A stretch of DNA of 64,000 nt from Chryseobacterium mucoviscidosis (GTDB taxonomy: Bacteria > Bacteroidota > Bacteroidia > Flavobacteriales > Weeksellaceae): positions 62,001-126,000 of the forward strand of contig NZ_MVAG01000057.1 in NCBI RefSeq assembly GCF_002177115.1, written 5' to 3'. A model generated the notes under the pieces. It saw only the letters and a list, made by a program, of their open reading frames with translations, had not been told where the DNA came from and searched no databases. The translations under genes and the position numbers were made by a program. Positions 7,639-16,090 of the stretch are shown here, piece by piece (positions within the stretch are counted from its first letter, which is position 1; each line of letters starts with the position of its first letter).

Positions 7639-8231
7639 GGTTGGGTTTTTAAATGATTATAATCTGATGGAGTATCAATATCAACAGCACCTTTCTCAAA
7701 CTCAAAAGATTCCACATCGTTTATATTCTGCTGAATGATCTTTTTGGCGCCCTGTTCACCGGTAAGTTCCATTAACGGTTTAAAATATTTTTTAGAAAAT
7801 AAAGCTGGAACGCCCAATGTATCAGCATATTTTGTGACAACAATTTCCTTTCCTGAAGTTTTCTGCAACTGAAACATTTTTGAAAATAAATTACTGGTAA
7901 GATAAGGCTGATCGCATACCGAAATGAAACATCTTTCCATTTCCGGAAACAGACCGGACAGTGTTTTCATTCCTGTCTGTATGGAGGAAGCCATTCCTGA
8001 TTCCCAGTTTTCATTGATAACGATGTGTATATTTTTATTTTTGATGACAGAAGATATTTCATGATGGCGGGCTCCGAGAACCAAAACGATTTGATTGGGA
8101 TCAAATACTTCTAAAGCAGTATCAGTTATTCTTTCTAAAAATGTTTTTCCCTGATACACCAAAAGCTGTTTCGGAGATCCCATTCTGGAAGAATTTCCGG
8201 CTGCCAGTAATATAATTCCTGTATTTTTCAT
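7635..8231 (-). CDS. mocA: Molybdenum cofactor cytidylyltransferase-like NTP transferase (MocA)
   Basis: A 198-aa nucleotidyltransferase with LAAGNSSRMGSPKQLL at 9-24, NWESGMASSI at 75-84 and CDQPYL at 106-111. The PKQLL form of the loop is characteristic of MocA, which makes the cytosine dinucleotide form of Moco, and differs from the MobA form at 1-504. Bacterial molybdenum hydroxylases of the PaoC type use the CMP-modified cofactor, and two such enzymes are encoded at 10585-18352. It overlaps moaA by one base and moeA by four. Confidence 0.85.
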   Translation of the reverse strand: MKNTGIILLAAGNSSRMGSPKQLLVYQGKTFLERITDTALEVFDPNQIVLVLGARHHEISSVIKNKNIHIVINENWESGMASSIQTGMKTLSGLFPEMERCFISVCDQPYLTSNLFSKMFQLQKTSGKEIVVTKYADTLGVPALFSKKYFKPLMELTGEQGAKKIIQQNINDVESFEFEKGAVDIDTPSDYNHLKTQP

Positions 8232-9211
8232 TATCCGCCAATATTGATCATGCTTCTGTTCTGAATGATTGATGTGTTTATTTTTTCAAATTGTTCATTC
8301 AGTTGTCCGCCCTGCGTTTTTGCTTTCGACCAGATCGCAGATTCTATAATCGGTAAAATATCTTCACCATTTCGTAAAGGCGTAAGAAGATCGGTTTCTT
8401 TTTTTGAAAACAGGCAGTTCTTTAATTTTCCGTCTGCGGTAAGCCGGATTCTGTTGCAGCCGCTGCAAAACGGTTCGCTCATCGTGCTTATAATCGAAAA
8501 GCTTCCTTGATGCCCATCAATGCTGTATGGCTTTGCCGTGTCATGAAAACCGACAGTAAGCGGATTAAAATCATATTTTTCCCTGATGATGTTCAGAATG
8601 TCTTTTTGGGTCATGACCTGATTGCTGCTCCATCTGTTTCCGCTGAAAGGCATAAACTCGATAAACCGCACTTCTACAGGATGATCTTTTGTAAAAGCAA
8701 TAAAATCTGAAATTTCATCATCATTAATATCTTTCATGGCAACAACATTAATCTTGGTTTTGATGTTATGTTGTAGTAAAAGATGAATATTTCTGAGGAC
8801 GCGATCAAAATAATCGCGGCGGGTAATTTTCAGGAATTTTTCCTTCTGTAAAGTATCAAGGGTGATGTTAATGCTCTGAAAATCTGACTGAATAATTTCG
8901 GGAAGCATATCATCAATTCGAATTCCGTTGGTAGTACACGTCAATTGTACAGGAAGTTTTCCCAGATTTCTGATAATCTTTGAAGCATCTTTTCTCACGA
9001 ACGGCTCACCTCCGGTAAGTCTGATTTTAGTAACGCCGTGCTTAACGAATATTTTTGCGATGGTATCAATTTCATCCGCCTGCATCAGTTTAGCATGCGG
9101 TGTGAAATCATAATTTTCTTCCGGCATACAGTAAAAGCAGCGCAGGTTGCAATTGTCCGTTAAAGATATCCGAAGATAATTATGGGTTCTTCCGAATTGA
9201 TCTGTTATCAT
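8231..9211 (-). CDS. moaA: GTP 3',8-cyclase MoaA (radical SAM)
   Basis: First step of Moco synthesis, converting GTP to the cyclic precursor processed by MoaC. The N-terminal radical-SAM cluster ligands are Cys21, Cys25 and Cys28 (CNLRCFYC). A second [4Fe-4S] cluster is held by Cys249, Cys252 and Cys266 in FCSGCNRIRLTADGKLKNC. The chain ends in the essential-type GG tail (NIGG). At 326 aa the length is standard. The start is 7 bp after the xdhC-like stop. Confidence 0.95.
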   Translation of the reverse strand: MITDQFGRTHNYLRISLTDNCNLRCFYCMPEENYDFTPHAKLMQADEIDTIAKIFVKHGVTKIRLTGGEPFVRKDASKIIRNLGKLPVQLTCTTNGIRIDDMLPEIIQSDFQSINITLDTLQKEKFLKITRRDYFDRVLRNIHLLLQHNIKTKINVVAMKDINDDEISDFIAFTKDHPVEVRFIEFMPFSGNRWSSNQVMTQKDILNIIREKYDFNPLTVGFHDTAKPYSIDGHQGSFSIISTMSEPFCSGCNRIRLTADGKLKNCLFSKKETDLLTPLRNGEDILPIIESAIWSKAKTQGGQLNEQFEKINTSIIQNRSMINIGG

Positions 9212-9218
9212 AATTTCC

Positions 9219-10337
9219 TTATATACTGAGAATATCAGTATGCATTTTTTCTGGTTTATCCCTTAATGAGGAACCTTTTTTTCCGCTTAACACCGCTTTG
9301 ATCTCTGCAATTACGGAAATGGCAATTTCTTCCGAAGTCTCTGCACCAATATCTATTCCAACCGGACCAAAAAGTTTATTTAATTCTTTTTCGCCGACTG
9401 TAATTCCTGAATTTTTAAGATCATCCATCATTCTGTTGAACCTTGTTTTAGGACCCAGTAATCCTATATATTGTATCGGTTGATGGATAATGAGCTTCAG
9501 CAAAGCGAGATCATAATTATAATTGTGCGTCATCATCACAAAAACCGTTGCTTCATCAACTTCTATGGTCTTCATGATTTCTTCGGGTGTTGCGAGCAAT
9601 ACCTCATCCGCAAGAGGAAATCTCTTTTTCAGGGCGTGTGTAGCTCTTCCGTCTGCAATTACTGTTTTCCAGCCTAAAATGGAAGCCGTTTCTACCAAAG
9701 GTTTAACATCGTTTCCGGCTCCTGCAATAATCAGCGTGGTCTGTGGCGGAATATATTGCAGCAGGATTTCATTTGACGAAATCTGAGTGAGTATATTTTG
9801 TTTTTTTTCTAAAACTTCTGAAGAAAAACGATTCAGTTCACTTTCTGAAATACAACCTGAGTCCGATATTATTGTATTTTCCTTTTTTATCAATCCGACA
9901 GTTCCGGTCTGTTTATTTCTTTTTTCCAGCGAAAATAGGGTGATAATAACAGATTCATCTCTTTTTTCCGTTGTTTTCTCTAAAAGGGAGATTGGATTTT
10001 GAGGAGAATTTTCATCAATATATTCAAAAAGAATATGTACGATTCCGTTACATCCTAGCTGAACGCCAAATTCCAGATCATCCGGATTACTGGTATCATA
10101 CGTAATGAGCTTATTGTTTTTCTGATGAATGGCAAGCAGCGCTTTTCTCAAAGCATCACCCTCTAAACATCCTCCACTGATGGCGCCTGTAAGCTGTCCG
10201 TCTTCTGTAACCAGCATTCTCGCCCCTGCTTGTCTGTATGAAGAACCTTCTACCTTTACCACCGTTGCCAAAGCAGCCTTTAACCCATTTAAATGCGCCT
10301 TTTTATATGCTTTTACAATATCATTGATCTCTTTCAT
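9219..10337 (-). CDS. XdhC/CoxI family Moco maturation chaperone
   Basis: A 372-aa protein with the N-terminal XdhC/CoxI domain (GSSYRQAGARMLV at 31-43, AISGGCLEGDA around 52-62 with Cys57) and a C-terminal Rossmann-like XdhC domain (LIIAGAGNDVKPLV, MMTHNYNYD, YIGLLGPKTR, FGPVGIDIGAET). XdhC-type proteins bind Moco, protect its sulfurated form and insert it into molybdenum hydroxylases; in E. coli the PaoD member serves PaoABC. Here it leads the Moco operon and faces the hydroxylase genes across a 247-bp divergent promoter region, so it is likely their dedicated chaperone. Residues between the two domains look like a linker. Confidence 0.88.
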   Translation of the reverse strand: MKEINDIVKAYKKAHLNGLKAALATVVKVEGSSYRQAGARMLVTEDGQLTGAISGGCLEGDALRKALLAIHQKNNKLITYDTSNPDDLEFGVQLGCNGIVHILFEYIDENSPQNPISLLEKTTEKRDESVIITLFSLEKRNKQTGTVGLIKKENTIISDSGCISESELNRFSSEVLEKKQNILTQISSNEILLQYIPPQTTLIIAGAGNDVKPLVETASILGWKTVIADGRATHALKKRFPLADEVLLATPEEIMKTIEVDEATVFVMMTHNYNYDLALLKLIIHQPIQYIGLLGPKTRFNRMMDDLKNSGITVGEKELNKLFGPVGIDIGAETSEEIAISVIAEIKAVLSGKKGSSLRDKPEKMHTDILSI

Positions 10338-10426
10338 CCGAAAACATTTTTATGGATTACTCATTGTTTTTTCAACTTATGTATGATTTTTGTTGAGATA
10401 AAATCATTAAAAAGTTATTATATATT

Positions 10427-10434
10427 CAAATTTA
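10427..10434 (-). promoter_or_regulatory. Candidate -7 box for the Moco operon
   Basis: On the minus strand the bases read TAAATTTG, matching the TAnnTTTG consensus of the Bacteroidota primary sigma factor, about 90 bp upstream of the XdhC-like start. A clear TTG -33 box at the usual distance is not seen, so this is a weak call. Confidence 0.35.
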
Positions 10435-10470
10435 CATAAATATTATCTGTTTTTTTCCGGGCTACACTCA

Positions 10471-10502
10471 AAAACTGTAATATTGGTATATAAAACTGTA
10501 AT
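10471..10502. promoter_or_regulatory. Tandem direct repeat AAAACTGTAAT in divergent promoter region
   Basis: AAAACTGTAAT occurs at 10471-10481 and again at 10492-10502, start to start 21 bp, about two helical turns. It lies between the Moco operon and the molybdenum hydroxylase operon. The spacing suits a regulator bound on one DNA face. The regulator is unknown. Confidence 0.4.
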
Positions 10503-10504
10503 GT

Positions 10505-10537
10505 ATATCATCAATTTCTTATTTTAATTGATGATAT
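10505..10537. promoter_or_regulatory. 12-bp perfect inverted repeat, candidate operator
   Basis: ATATCATCAATT (10505-10516) and AATTGATGATAT (10526-10537) are perfect inverted copies with a 9-bp spacer. They lie 48 bp upstream of the first hydroxylase gene and directly after the tandem repeat. No T-run follows, so an operator is more likely than a terminator. Confidence 0.45.
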
Positions 10538-10584
10538 TTGTTAAAACCTATCCGTATACAATTATATTGATTAAAAAATAACTT

Positions 10585-11178
10585 ATGGAATTAAAAGGAC
10601 AATACAGCAGGAGGAGCTTCCTCAAAGTTTCAGGATTACTGGCTGGTTTTATGGCTATTCCGTCTTCGGTAAAAGCATTTTATCAGGATGTGAAACAGTA
10701 TCTTGTTCCCAAGAAAAACGTATCCAGACTTACGCTTTCCATCAATAAAAAAAGTCATACCCTTTATGTGGATACCCGAACCACACTTTTAGACCTTTTC
10801 AGGGAACAGCTTAATCTTACCGGATCTAAAAAAGGCTGTGACCACGGACAATGTGGCGCCTGTACCATCCACATCAATGGGGAAAGAGCCCTGAGTTGCC
10901 TTACTTTGGCGGCAATGGCTCAGGGAAAAGAGATCACAACCATCGAAGGTCTGGCAAACGGAGATGAGCTTCATCCGATGCAGAAGGCATTTATAGAATG
11001 TGACGGTTTCCAGTGCGGATATTGCACGCCGGGACAGATTATGTCTGCTGTTGCCTGCGTTAATGAAGGTCATACAGGTTCTGTAGAAGAAATTAAAGAA
11101 TATATGAGCGGTAATCTTTGCCGTTGCGGAGCGTATAACGGTATTGTTCAGTCCATCCAAAAAGTTGCAGCCCAATGA
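10585..11178 (+). CDS. [2Fe-2S] subunit of molybdenum hydroxylase, Tat-type signal (PaoA-like)
   Basis: A 197-aa electron-transfer subunit. The N-terminus has SRRSFLKVSG followed by a hydrophobic stretch, a Tat-type signal, so the assembled enzyme is probably exported folded. The plant-type cluster is bound by Cys85, Cys90, Cys93 and Cys105 (GCDHGQCGACT), the second by Cys144, Cys147, Cys179 and Cys181 (CGYCTPG, CRCG). E. coli PaoA has the same layout. It overlaps the FAD subunit by 4 bp. Calling it xanthine dehydrogenase would go beyond the sequence; aldehyde oxidation is more likely by similarity of layout. Confidence 0.88.
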   Translation: MELKGQYSRRSFLKVSGLLAGFMAIPSSVKAFYQDVKQYLVPKKNVSRLTLSINKKSHTLYVDTRTTLLDLFREQLNLTGSKKGCDHGQCGACTIHINGERALSCLTLAAMAQGKEITTIEGLANGDELHPMQKAFIECDGFQCGYCTPGQIMSAVACVNEGHTGSVEEIKEYMSGNLCRCGAYNGIVQSIQKVAAQ

Positions 11179-12152
11179 GACCATTTAATTTTGAAAAAGT
11201 AAAATCTGCTGCTGAAGCTTCTGCCATGAAATCAGCAGTCAGTCAGTATATTGCAGGCGGAACGAATCTGGTAGATCTCATGAAGAAAAACATTGCCCAG
11301 CCGGAGAAGCTGATTGATGTTACCACGGCATTATCCGATGCGGTAAATCATCAGAATAACAAATTGCAGATTGGTGCAATGGCAAGTAATACCAAAGTTG
11401 CAAATAGTAAAGATGTGACGGAAAAATTTCCTCTCATTTCAAAAGCTATTTTAGCTGGAGCTTCACCACAGATCAGAAATATGGCAAGTTCAGCGGGAAA
11501 TCTGTTGCAACGAACCCGATGTCCTTATTTTTATGATATTACAACGCCATGCAATAAAAGAAAACCCAACAGCGGTTGCAGTGCAATTGATGGTGCCAAC
11601 CGAATGAGTGCCGTTGCTGGATATAATAATCAGTGTGTTGCGGTTCATCCTTCAGATTTTTGTGTGGCTCTGGCTGCATTGGATGCCACCGTTACCGCTC
11701 AGACAAAAGATCAGAAAGAAATTAAAATACCATTTAAAGACTTTCATAAACTGCCGGAAAATACGCCCTGGCTGGATAATAATTTACCACAGGATGCCAT
11801 AATAACCAATATAGAAATTCCAGATAATACTTTCGGGAAACATTCTGCCTATGTAAAAGTAAGAGACAGGACTTCATACGCTTTTGCATTGGTTTCGGTT
11901 GCAGCAGCACTGGATTTGGATGGGAAAAGAATAAAAGATGCCCGCTTAGCTTCAGGAGGTGTGGCGCATAAACCCTGGAGATGGTTGGAGGCAGAAAAAT
12001 TTCTGAACGGGAAAAAAGCTACGGTAGAAATCTTTGAAGAAGCTGCGAAACTGGCAACCAAAGATCTGAAACCCTTGTCTGAGAATGGTTACAAAATACC
12101 AATGCTTCAGGGAGCTATCGTTACAGCATTACAAAATTGTGTGAATCAATAA
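11175..12152 (+). CDS. FAD-binding subunit of molybdenum hydroxylase with four-Cys insertion (PaoB-like)
   Basis: A 325-aa subunit M. The FAD loop IAGGTNLVDLM is at 27-37, and AGASPQIRNMASSAGNLLQR at 94-113 is the second flavin motif. An insertion with Cys116, Cys126, Cys135 and Cys154 (RTRCPYFYD, TPCNKR, SGCSAIDG, NQC) corresponds to the loop that holds a [4Fe-4S] cluster in E. coli PaoB. This insertion points away from plain xanthine dehydrogenases and towards periplasmic-type aldehyde oxidoreductases. It has no signal peptide of its own and would travel with the Tat-tagged partner. The Mo subunit follows 28 bp later. Confidence 0.87.
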   Translation: MRPFNFEKVKSAAEASAMKSAVSQYIAGGTNLVDLMKKNIAQPEKLIDVTTALSDAVNHQNNKLQIGAMASNTKVANSKDVTEKFPLISKAILAGASPQIRNMASSAGNLLQRTRCPYFYDITTPCNKRKPNSGCSAIDGANRMSAVAGYNNQCVAVHPSDFCVALAALDATVTAQTKDQKEIKIPFKDFHKLPENTPWLDNNLPQDAIITNIEIPDNTFGKHSAYVKVRDRTSYAFALVSVAAALDLDGKRIKDARLASGGVAHKPWRWLEAEKFLNGKKATVEIFEEAAKLATKDLKPLSENGYKIPMLQGAIVTALQNCVNQ

Positions 12153-12180
12153 GGTTGGGATATATTAAAAAGTAACAATT

Positions 12181-14409
12181 ATGGGATTACTCGAATTACT
12201 GAACATCAGATCCAAAAGACCCGAAGGACGTGTTGAAGGAGTGGAAAAAGTTACCGGAAGCGGTAAATACGCTGCCGAATACGAAGTTAAAAATATCTGC
12301 TACGCCGTATTGGTAAACAGTACGGTTCCTTCCGGAAAAATACAGTCGATCTCGGTTGATAAAGCCAAAGAAGTGGAAGGCGTTATTGATATCATTACCC
12401 ATCTGCACAAACCTTCGGTTCCGGGTATGGATACTGAAGAAAAAATTAAACAGTCGAGATTCGGTTTACCGATTTTTCATACGGATAAAATATTTTTCAA
12501 AGGACAGCCTGTTGCGATGGTGATTGCAGAAACACTGGAAGACGCAACTTTTGCCGCGTCATTGGTAGAAACAGAATATCAGAAAGACAGTTTTGCGGTT
12601 GATTTTGATTCTGCGAAAGAAACAGTTGCTTTAAAAGCTGAAGGAAAAGAAAGAGGAAATTTTGACAGTTGGCAAAATTTACCATTCACGGTAGATCAGC
12701 AATATAATATTAAGGCAGATGTACATAATCCCATGGAAATGCACGCCACGATTGCTCATTGGACAGGCAATGATACGTTGAAGCTTTACGATAAAAATCA
12801 GGGAGTAAATAATGTTCAGAGAACATTTGCAAGGTTATTTTCTATCCCTGAAAAAAATATACAGGTATTCAGTGAATTTGTAGGAGGCGGTTTCGGCTCC
12901 GGACTCAGAATCTGGCCACACGTTTTAGCTTCGGTAATGGGAGCTAAACAGGTTGGACGTCCTGTAAAACTGATGCTTACCAGACCACAGATGTTTGCGG
13001 CAACAGGTTACAGACCGGCTTCATGGCAAAGAATAAAATTGGCATCAGATCCGTCAGGAAATCTTTCAGGAATATTGCATCAGGCAAAGAACGAAACTTC
13101 AGTCTATGAAAATTTTAACGACGGTATTACCCGCGTGACAAGATTAATTTACAAGTTTCCCAATTTAAAAACGGAAGCAGCAAATGTTCCGTTAAATTTA
13201 AGCACACCAACGTGGATGCGCGGTCCGGGAGACTGTACCGGAGTATTCGCTTTGGAATCCGCCATTGATGAACTGTCCTACCAACTGAAAATGGATCCTG
13301 TAGCGTTGAGGTTAAAAAATATTTCACTGGAAAAACATCCTGATTCAAATTTGCCGTGGTCTACTCATTTTCTGGATGAATGTATAAACAAAGGTGCTAA
13401 AATGATCGGATGGAACGCAAGAAAAGCAACGCCCGCAACGGTAATTGAAGGGGATTGGTATATTGGTTACGGAATGGCAGTCGGAATGTGGAATGCCGGA
13501 AGAGCAGAAGCCAAAGCAGCAATTATCATGAGCAAAGACGGAAGTCTCATTGTACAGACTGCGATGACTGATATCGGGACGGGAACCGGAACCGGAATGC
13601 AGAACATTGCCCACGAAATTACCGGAATTTCAAAAAATAAAATCAATATAGAATTGGGAAATTCTGCGCTTCCTCCTGCGCCAAGTCAGGGTGGAAGTAC
13701 GGGACTGTCTTCCGTAAGTGGTGCGGTGTATGATGCAAGCAATCAGTTGAAGCAAAAACTGGCGGAGTATGCATCCTCAGTTAATGGAAGCTTTAAAGGA
13801 GCTGCTCTGGAAAATATTCTTCTTTCAGATAAAAGCATCAGTTTAAAAAATAATTCAACTGTTTCTGTCTCTTATGAAGAACTGTTTGAAAAGAATAATC
13901 TGGCTGAAATTCGTCTTGAAGTAGCTTCAAAACCGGGAAGTGAGCGTGAGAAATTTGCGTTCTGCTCTTCAGCGGCACATTTTTGCAAAGTCCGTGTTAA
14001 TAAGCGAACCGGAAAAGTGAAAATTGAAAAACTGGCTGTCGTAGCAGACGGAGGAAAAATCATCAACAGTCAGGCAGCAGCCAATCAGATGTCGGGAGCC
14101 GCAGTTGGCGGTATCGGAATGACGCTGATGGAAGAAAACCAGATCGATGCAAAATTAGGAACGTTAATCGGTAACGATCTTGCGGGATATCATTTTGCTG
14201 TTAATGCGGATGCTCCGATTATTGAAGTCGACTTTATTCATAAACCCGATCCGAACATTAACCCTTCCGGAGCGAAAGGTCTCGGAGAAGTAGGAATTAT
14301 TGGTACAGCCCCTGCGATAGCCAATGCAATTTATAATGCCATCGGTATACGAATGAGAGATTTGCCGATTACTCCCGATAAAATTTTAATGGCATTGTCA
14401 CACAAATAG
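12181..14409 (+). CDS. Molybdenum-binding subunit of molybdenum hydroxylase (PaoC-like)
   Basis: The 742-aa catalytic subunit of the xanthine oxidase family. Visible are GVEKVTGSGKYAAEY near 20-34, EFVGGGFGSGLR (Moco contact), WMRGPGDCTGVFALE (substrate-side Arg loop), QGGSTGLSSVSGA, and the catalytic Glu703 in GAKGLGEVG. There is no N-terminal signal, consistent with export as a complex. It is the third gene of the first hydroxylase operon, closed by the hairpin at 14439-14473. The paralogue at 16091-18352 has the same motifs but an extra Lys/Pro-rich segment. The substrate is unknown. Confidence 0.88.
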   Translation: MGLLELLNIRSKRPEGRVEGVEKVTGSGKYAAEYEVKNICYAVLVNSTVPSGKIQSISVDKAKEVEGVIDIITHLHKPSVPGMDTEEKIKQSRFGLPIFHTDKIFFKGQPVAMVIAETLEDATFAASLVETEYQKDSFAVDFDSAKETVALKAEGKERGNFDSWQNLPFTVDQQYNIKADVHNPMEMHATIAHWTGNDTLKLYDKNQGVNNVQRTFARLFSIPEKNIQVFSEFVGGGFGSGLRIWPHVLASVMGAKQVGRPVKLMLTRPQMFAATGYRPASWQRIKLASDPSGNLSGILHQAKNETSVYENFNDGITRVTRLIYKFPNLKTEAANVPLNLSTPTWMRGPGDCTGVFALESAIDELSYQLKMDPVALRLKNISLEKHPDSNLPWSTHFLDECINKGAKMIGWNARKATPATVIEGDWYIGYGMAVGMWNAGRAEAKAAIIMSKDGSLIVQTAMTDIGTGTGTGMQNIAHEITGISKNKINIELGNSALPPAPSQGGSTGLSSVSGAVYDASNQLKQKLAEYASSVNGSFKGAALENILLSDKSISLKNNSTVSVSYEELFEKNNLAEIRLEVASKPGSEREKFAFCSSAAHFCKVRVNKRTGKVKIEKLAVVADGGKIINSQAAANQMSGAAVGGIGMTLMEENQIDAKLGTLIGNDLAGYHFAVNADAPIIEVDFIHKPDPNINPSGAKGLGEVGIIGTAPAIANAIYNAIGIRMRDLPITPDKILMALSHK

Positions 14410-14438
14410 ACTGCTGTTTTCTATTTTAGAATCATATC

Positions 14439-14473
14439 AATATTCTGTATCTGAACGGTACAGAATATTTTTT
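14439..14473 (+). terminator. Intrinsic terminator after first hydroxylase operon
   Basis: AATATTCTGTA (14439-14449) pairs perfectly with TACAGAATATT (14459-14469), 9-nt loop, followed by a T-run to 14473. It separates the two three-gene hydroxylase operons. Confidence 0.8.
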
Positions 14474-14589
14474 ATCCTTTCATGATCTGTTTTCCTTATT
14501 TAGATTGAATATATTTAAATCAATTTCAGTCTTTAATATACCTAACGGTTCTTTTTTTGTATCACTACCCATAACCAAACTACCGATTT

Positions 14590-15072
14590 ATGGCGAACAC
14601 TGGAAAACAATCTGTTACATTAAAAATAAATGGAAAGGAACATCATCTGGATGTACTTCCATGGGTATCACTTCTTGATGCTCTTCGAGAAAATTTGCAT
14701 TTTACCGGAACAAAAAAAGGCTGTGATCATGGGCAGTGCGGCGCATGTACGGTTCTGATTAACGGCAAAAGAGTTTTGAGCTGCCTCAGTCTCTGCGTTA
14801 TGAAAGCTGATGCTGAAATTACAACCATAGAAGGGATTGCCGATGGTGAAAACCTGCATCCCGTTCAGAAAGCTTTTATTGAACATGATGCTTTCCAGTG
14901 CGGATACTGTACTCCGGGACAAATCTGCAGCGCCATAGGATTACTGAATGAAAATAAGGCAAATACGCGGGAAGAAATTCAGGAACTGATGAGCGGAAAT
15001 CTTTGCCGATGCGGAGCCAACAGAGGAATTATTAACGCTGTAATGGCAGTAAAACAAGGTACTTATGAATAA
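14590..15072 (+). CDS. [2Fe-2S] subunit of second molybdenum hydroxylase, no export signal
   Basis: A 160-aa paralogue of the subunit at 10585-11178, with the same eight cluster cysteines (Cys45, 50, 53 and 65 in the first set, then CGYCTPG and CRCG). It begins directly with the ferredoxin domain and lacks the Tat-type leader, so this enzyme should stay in the cytoplasm. It overlaps the next gene by 8 bp. A 117-bp gap after the preceding terminator leaves room for its own promoter. Confidence 0.88.
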   Translation: MANTGKQSVTLKINGKEHHLDVLPWVSLLDALRENLHFTGTKKGCDHGQCGACTVLINGKRVLSCLSLCVMKADAEITTIEGIADGENLHPVQKAFIEHDAFQCGYCTPGQICSAIGLLNENKANTREEIQELMSGNLCRCGANRGIINAVMAVKQGTYE

Positions 15073-16084
15073 CTTTTCCTATACAAAAGCCAATAGCGTT
15101 GATCAAGCGGTTTCATTGACTTATGCAAATGAAGACAATAAAATCATTGCCGGAGGTACTAATATCATCGATCTGATGAAATATTTTGTTACTGAAGCAG
15201 ATACTTTGGTAGATATTAATCCCATTGACGGAATAGCTGAGATTACTGAATCTGATAACGGAGGAATTCGTATCGGTGCTTTAATGACGAATGCAGATAC
15301 AGCGTATCATCCAATTATTGAAGAAAAATATCCGCTTCTTTCTAAAGCTATTTTGGCGGGAGCTTCGGCACAGATCAGAAATATGGCGACCAATGGCGGA
15401 AATTTATTACAGCGAACCCGATGTTATTATTTTTACGACATTAATACTCCCTGCAATAAAAGAGTTCCGGGTTCCGGATGTTCTGCGATGAAAGGGTACA
15501 ACCGAATTCACGCAATTTTAGGACACAGCGAAAACTGTATTGCTGTTTTTCCTTCAGATATGTGTGTTGCTCTTGCAGCTTTGGAGGCAGTTGTTCATAT
15601 ATCGGGAACGGATGGAGATCGGACATTGAAATTTTCAGATTTTCACAGACTTCCGGGAGATACTCCGGAGATCGATAATAACCTGAAAAAAGGAGAGGTC
15701 ATCACAGGAATTGAACTGCCCGAAAAAGGATTTTCAAAAAATTATTCTTACTTGAAATTAAGAGACCGAAGTTCTTATTCGTTTGCATTAGTTTCTGTCG
15801 CTACTGGTCTTGAACTGGAAAACGGAATAATTAAAGAAGCAAGAATTGCTTTGGGTGGTGTTTCGCACAAACCGTGGCGTGTAAAAGAAGCTGAAGATTT
15901 TTTAACAGATAAAGCAGCAAATTCGGAAAACTTTGCGGCTGCGGCTGACATTATTTTGGAAGGAGCCGTAGGTTTTGAACATAACAGTTTTAAAATTAAT
16001 CTCGCTAAAAAAGCAATTGTCAGAAACTGTATGATGGCTCTTGATCCGACGTCTCAGAGACCGGGTGCAAAACCTTCTTTATAA
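15065..16084 (+). CDS. FAD-binding subunit of second molybdenum hydroxylase
   Basis: A 339-aa paralogue of 11175-12152. The FAD loop IIAGGTNIIDLM spans 27-38, and AGASAQIRNMATNGGNLLQR follows at 98-117. The four-Cys insertion is again complete (Cys120, 130, 139, 158 in RTRCYYFYD, TPCNKR, GSGCSAMKG, ENC). The middle gene of the second operon: it overlaps the Fe-S subunit gene and is 6 bp before the Mo subunit. Confidence 0.87.
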   Translation: MNNFSYTKANSVDQAVSLTYANEDNKIIAGGTNIIDLMKYFVTEADTLVDINPIDGIAEITESDNGGIRIGALMTNADTAYHPIIEEKYPLLSKAILAGASAQIRNMATNGGNLLQRTRCYYFYDINTPCNKRVPGSGCSAMKGYNRIHAILGHSENCIAVFPSDMCVALAALEAVVHISGTDGDRTLKFSDFHRLPGDTPEIDNNLKKGEVITGIELPEKGFSKNYSYLKLRDRSSYSFALVSVATGLELENGIIKEARIALGGVSHKPWRVKEAEDFLTDKAANSENFAAAADIILEGAVGFEHNSFKINLAKKAIVRNCMMALDPTSQRPGAKPSL

Positions 16085-16090
16085 ATTATT

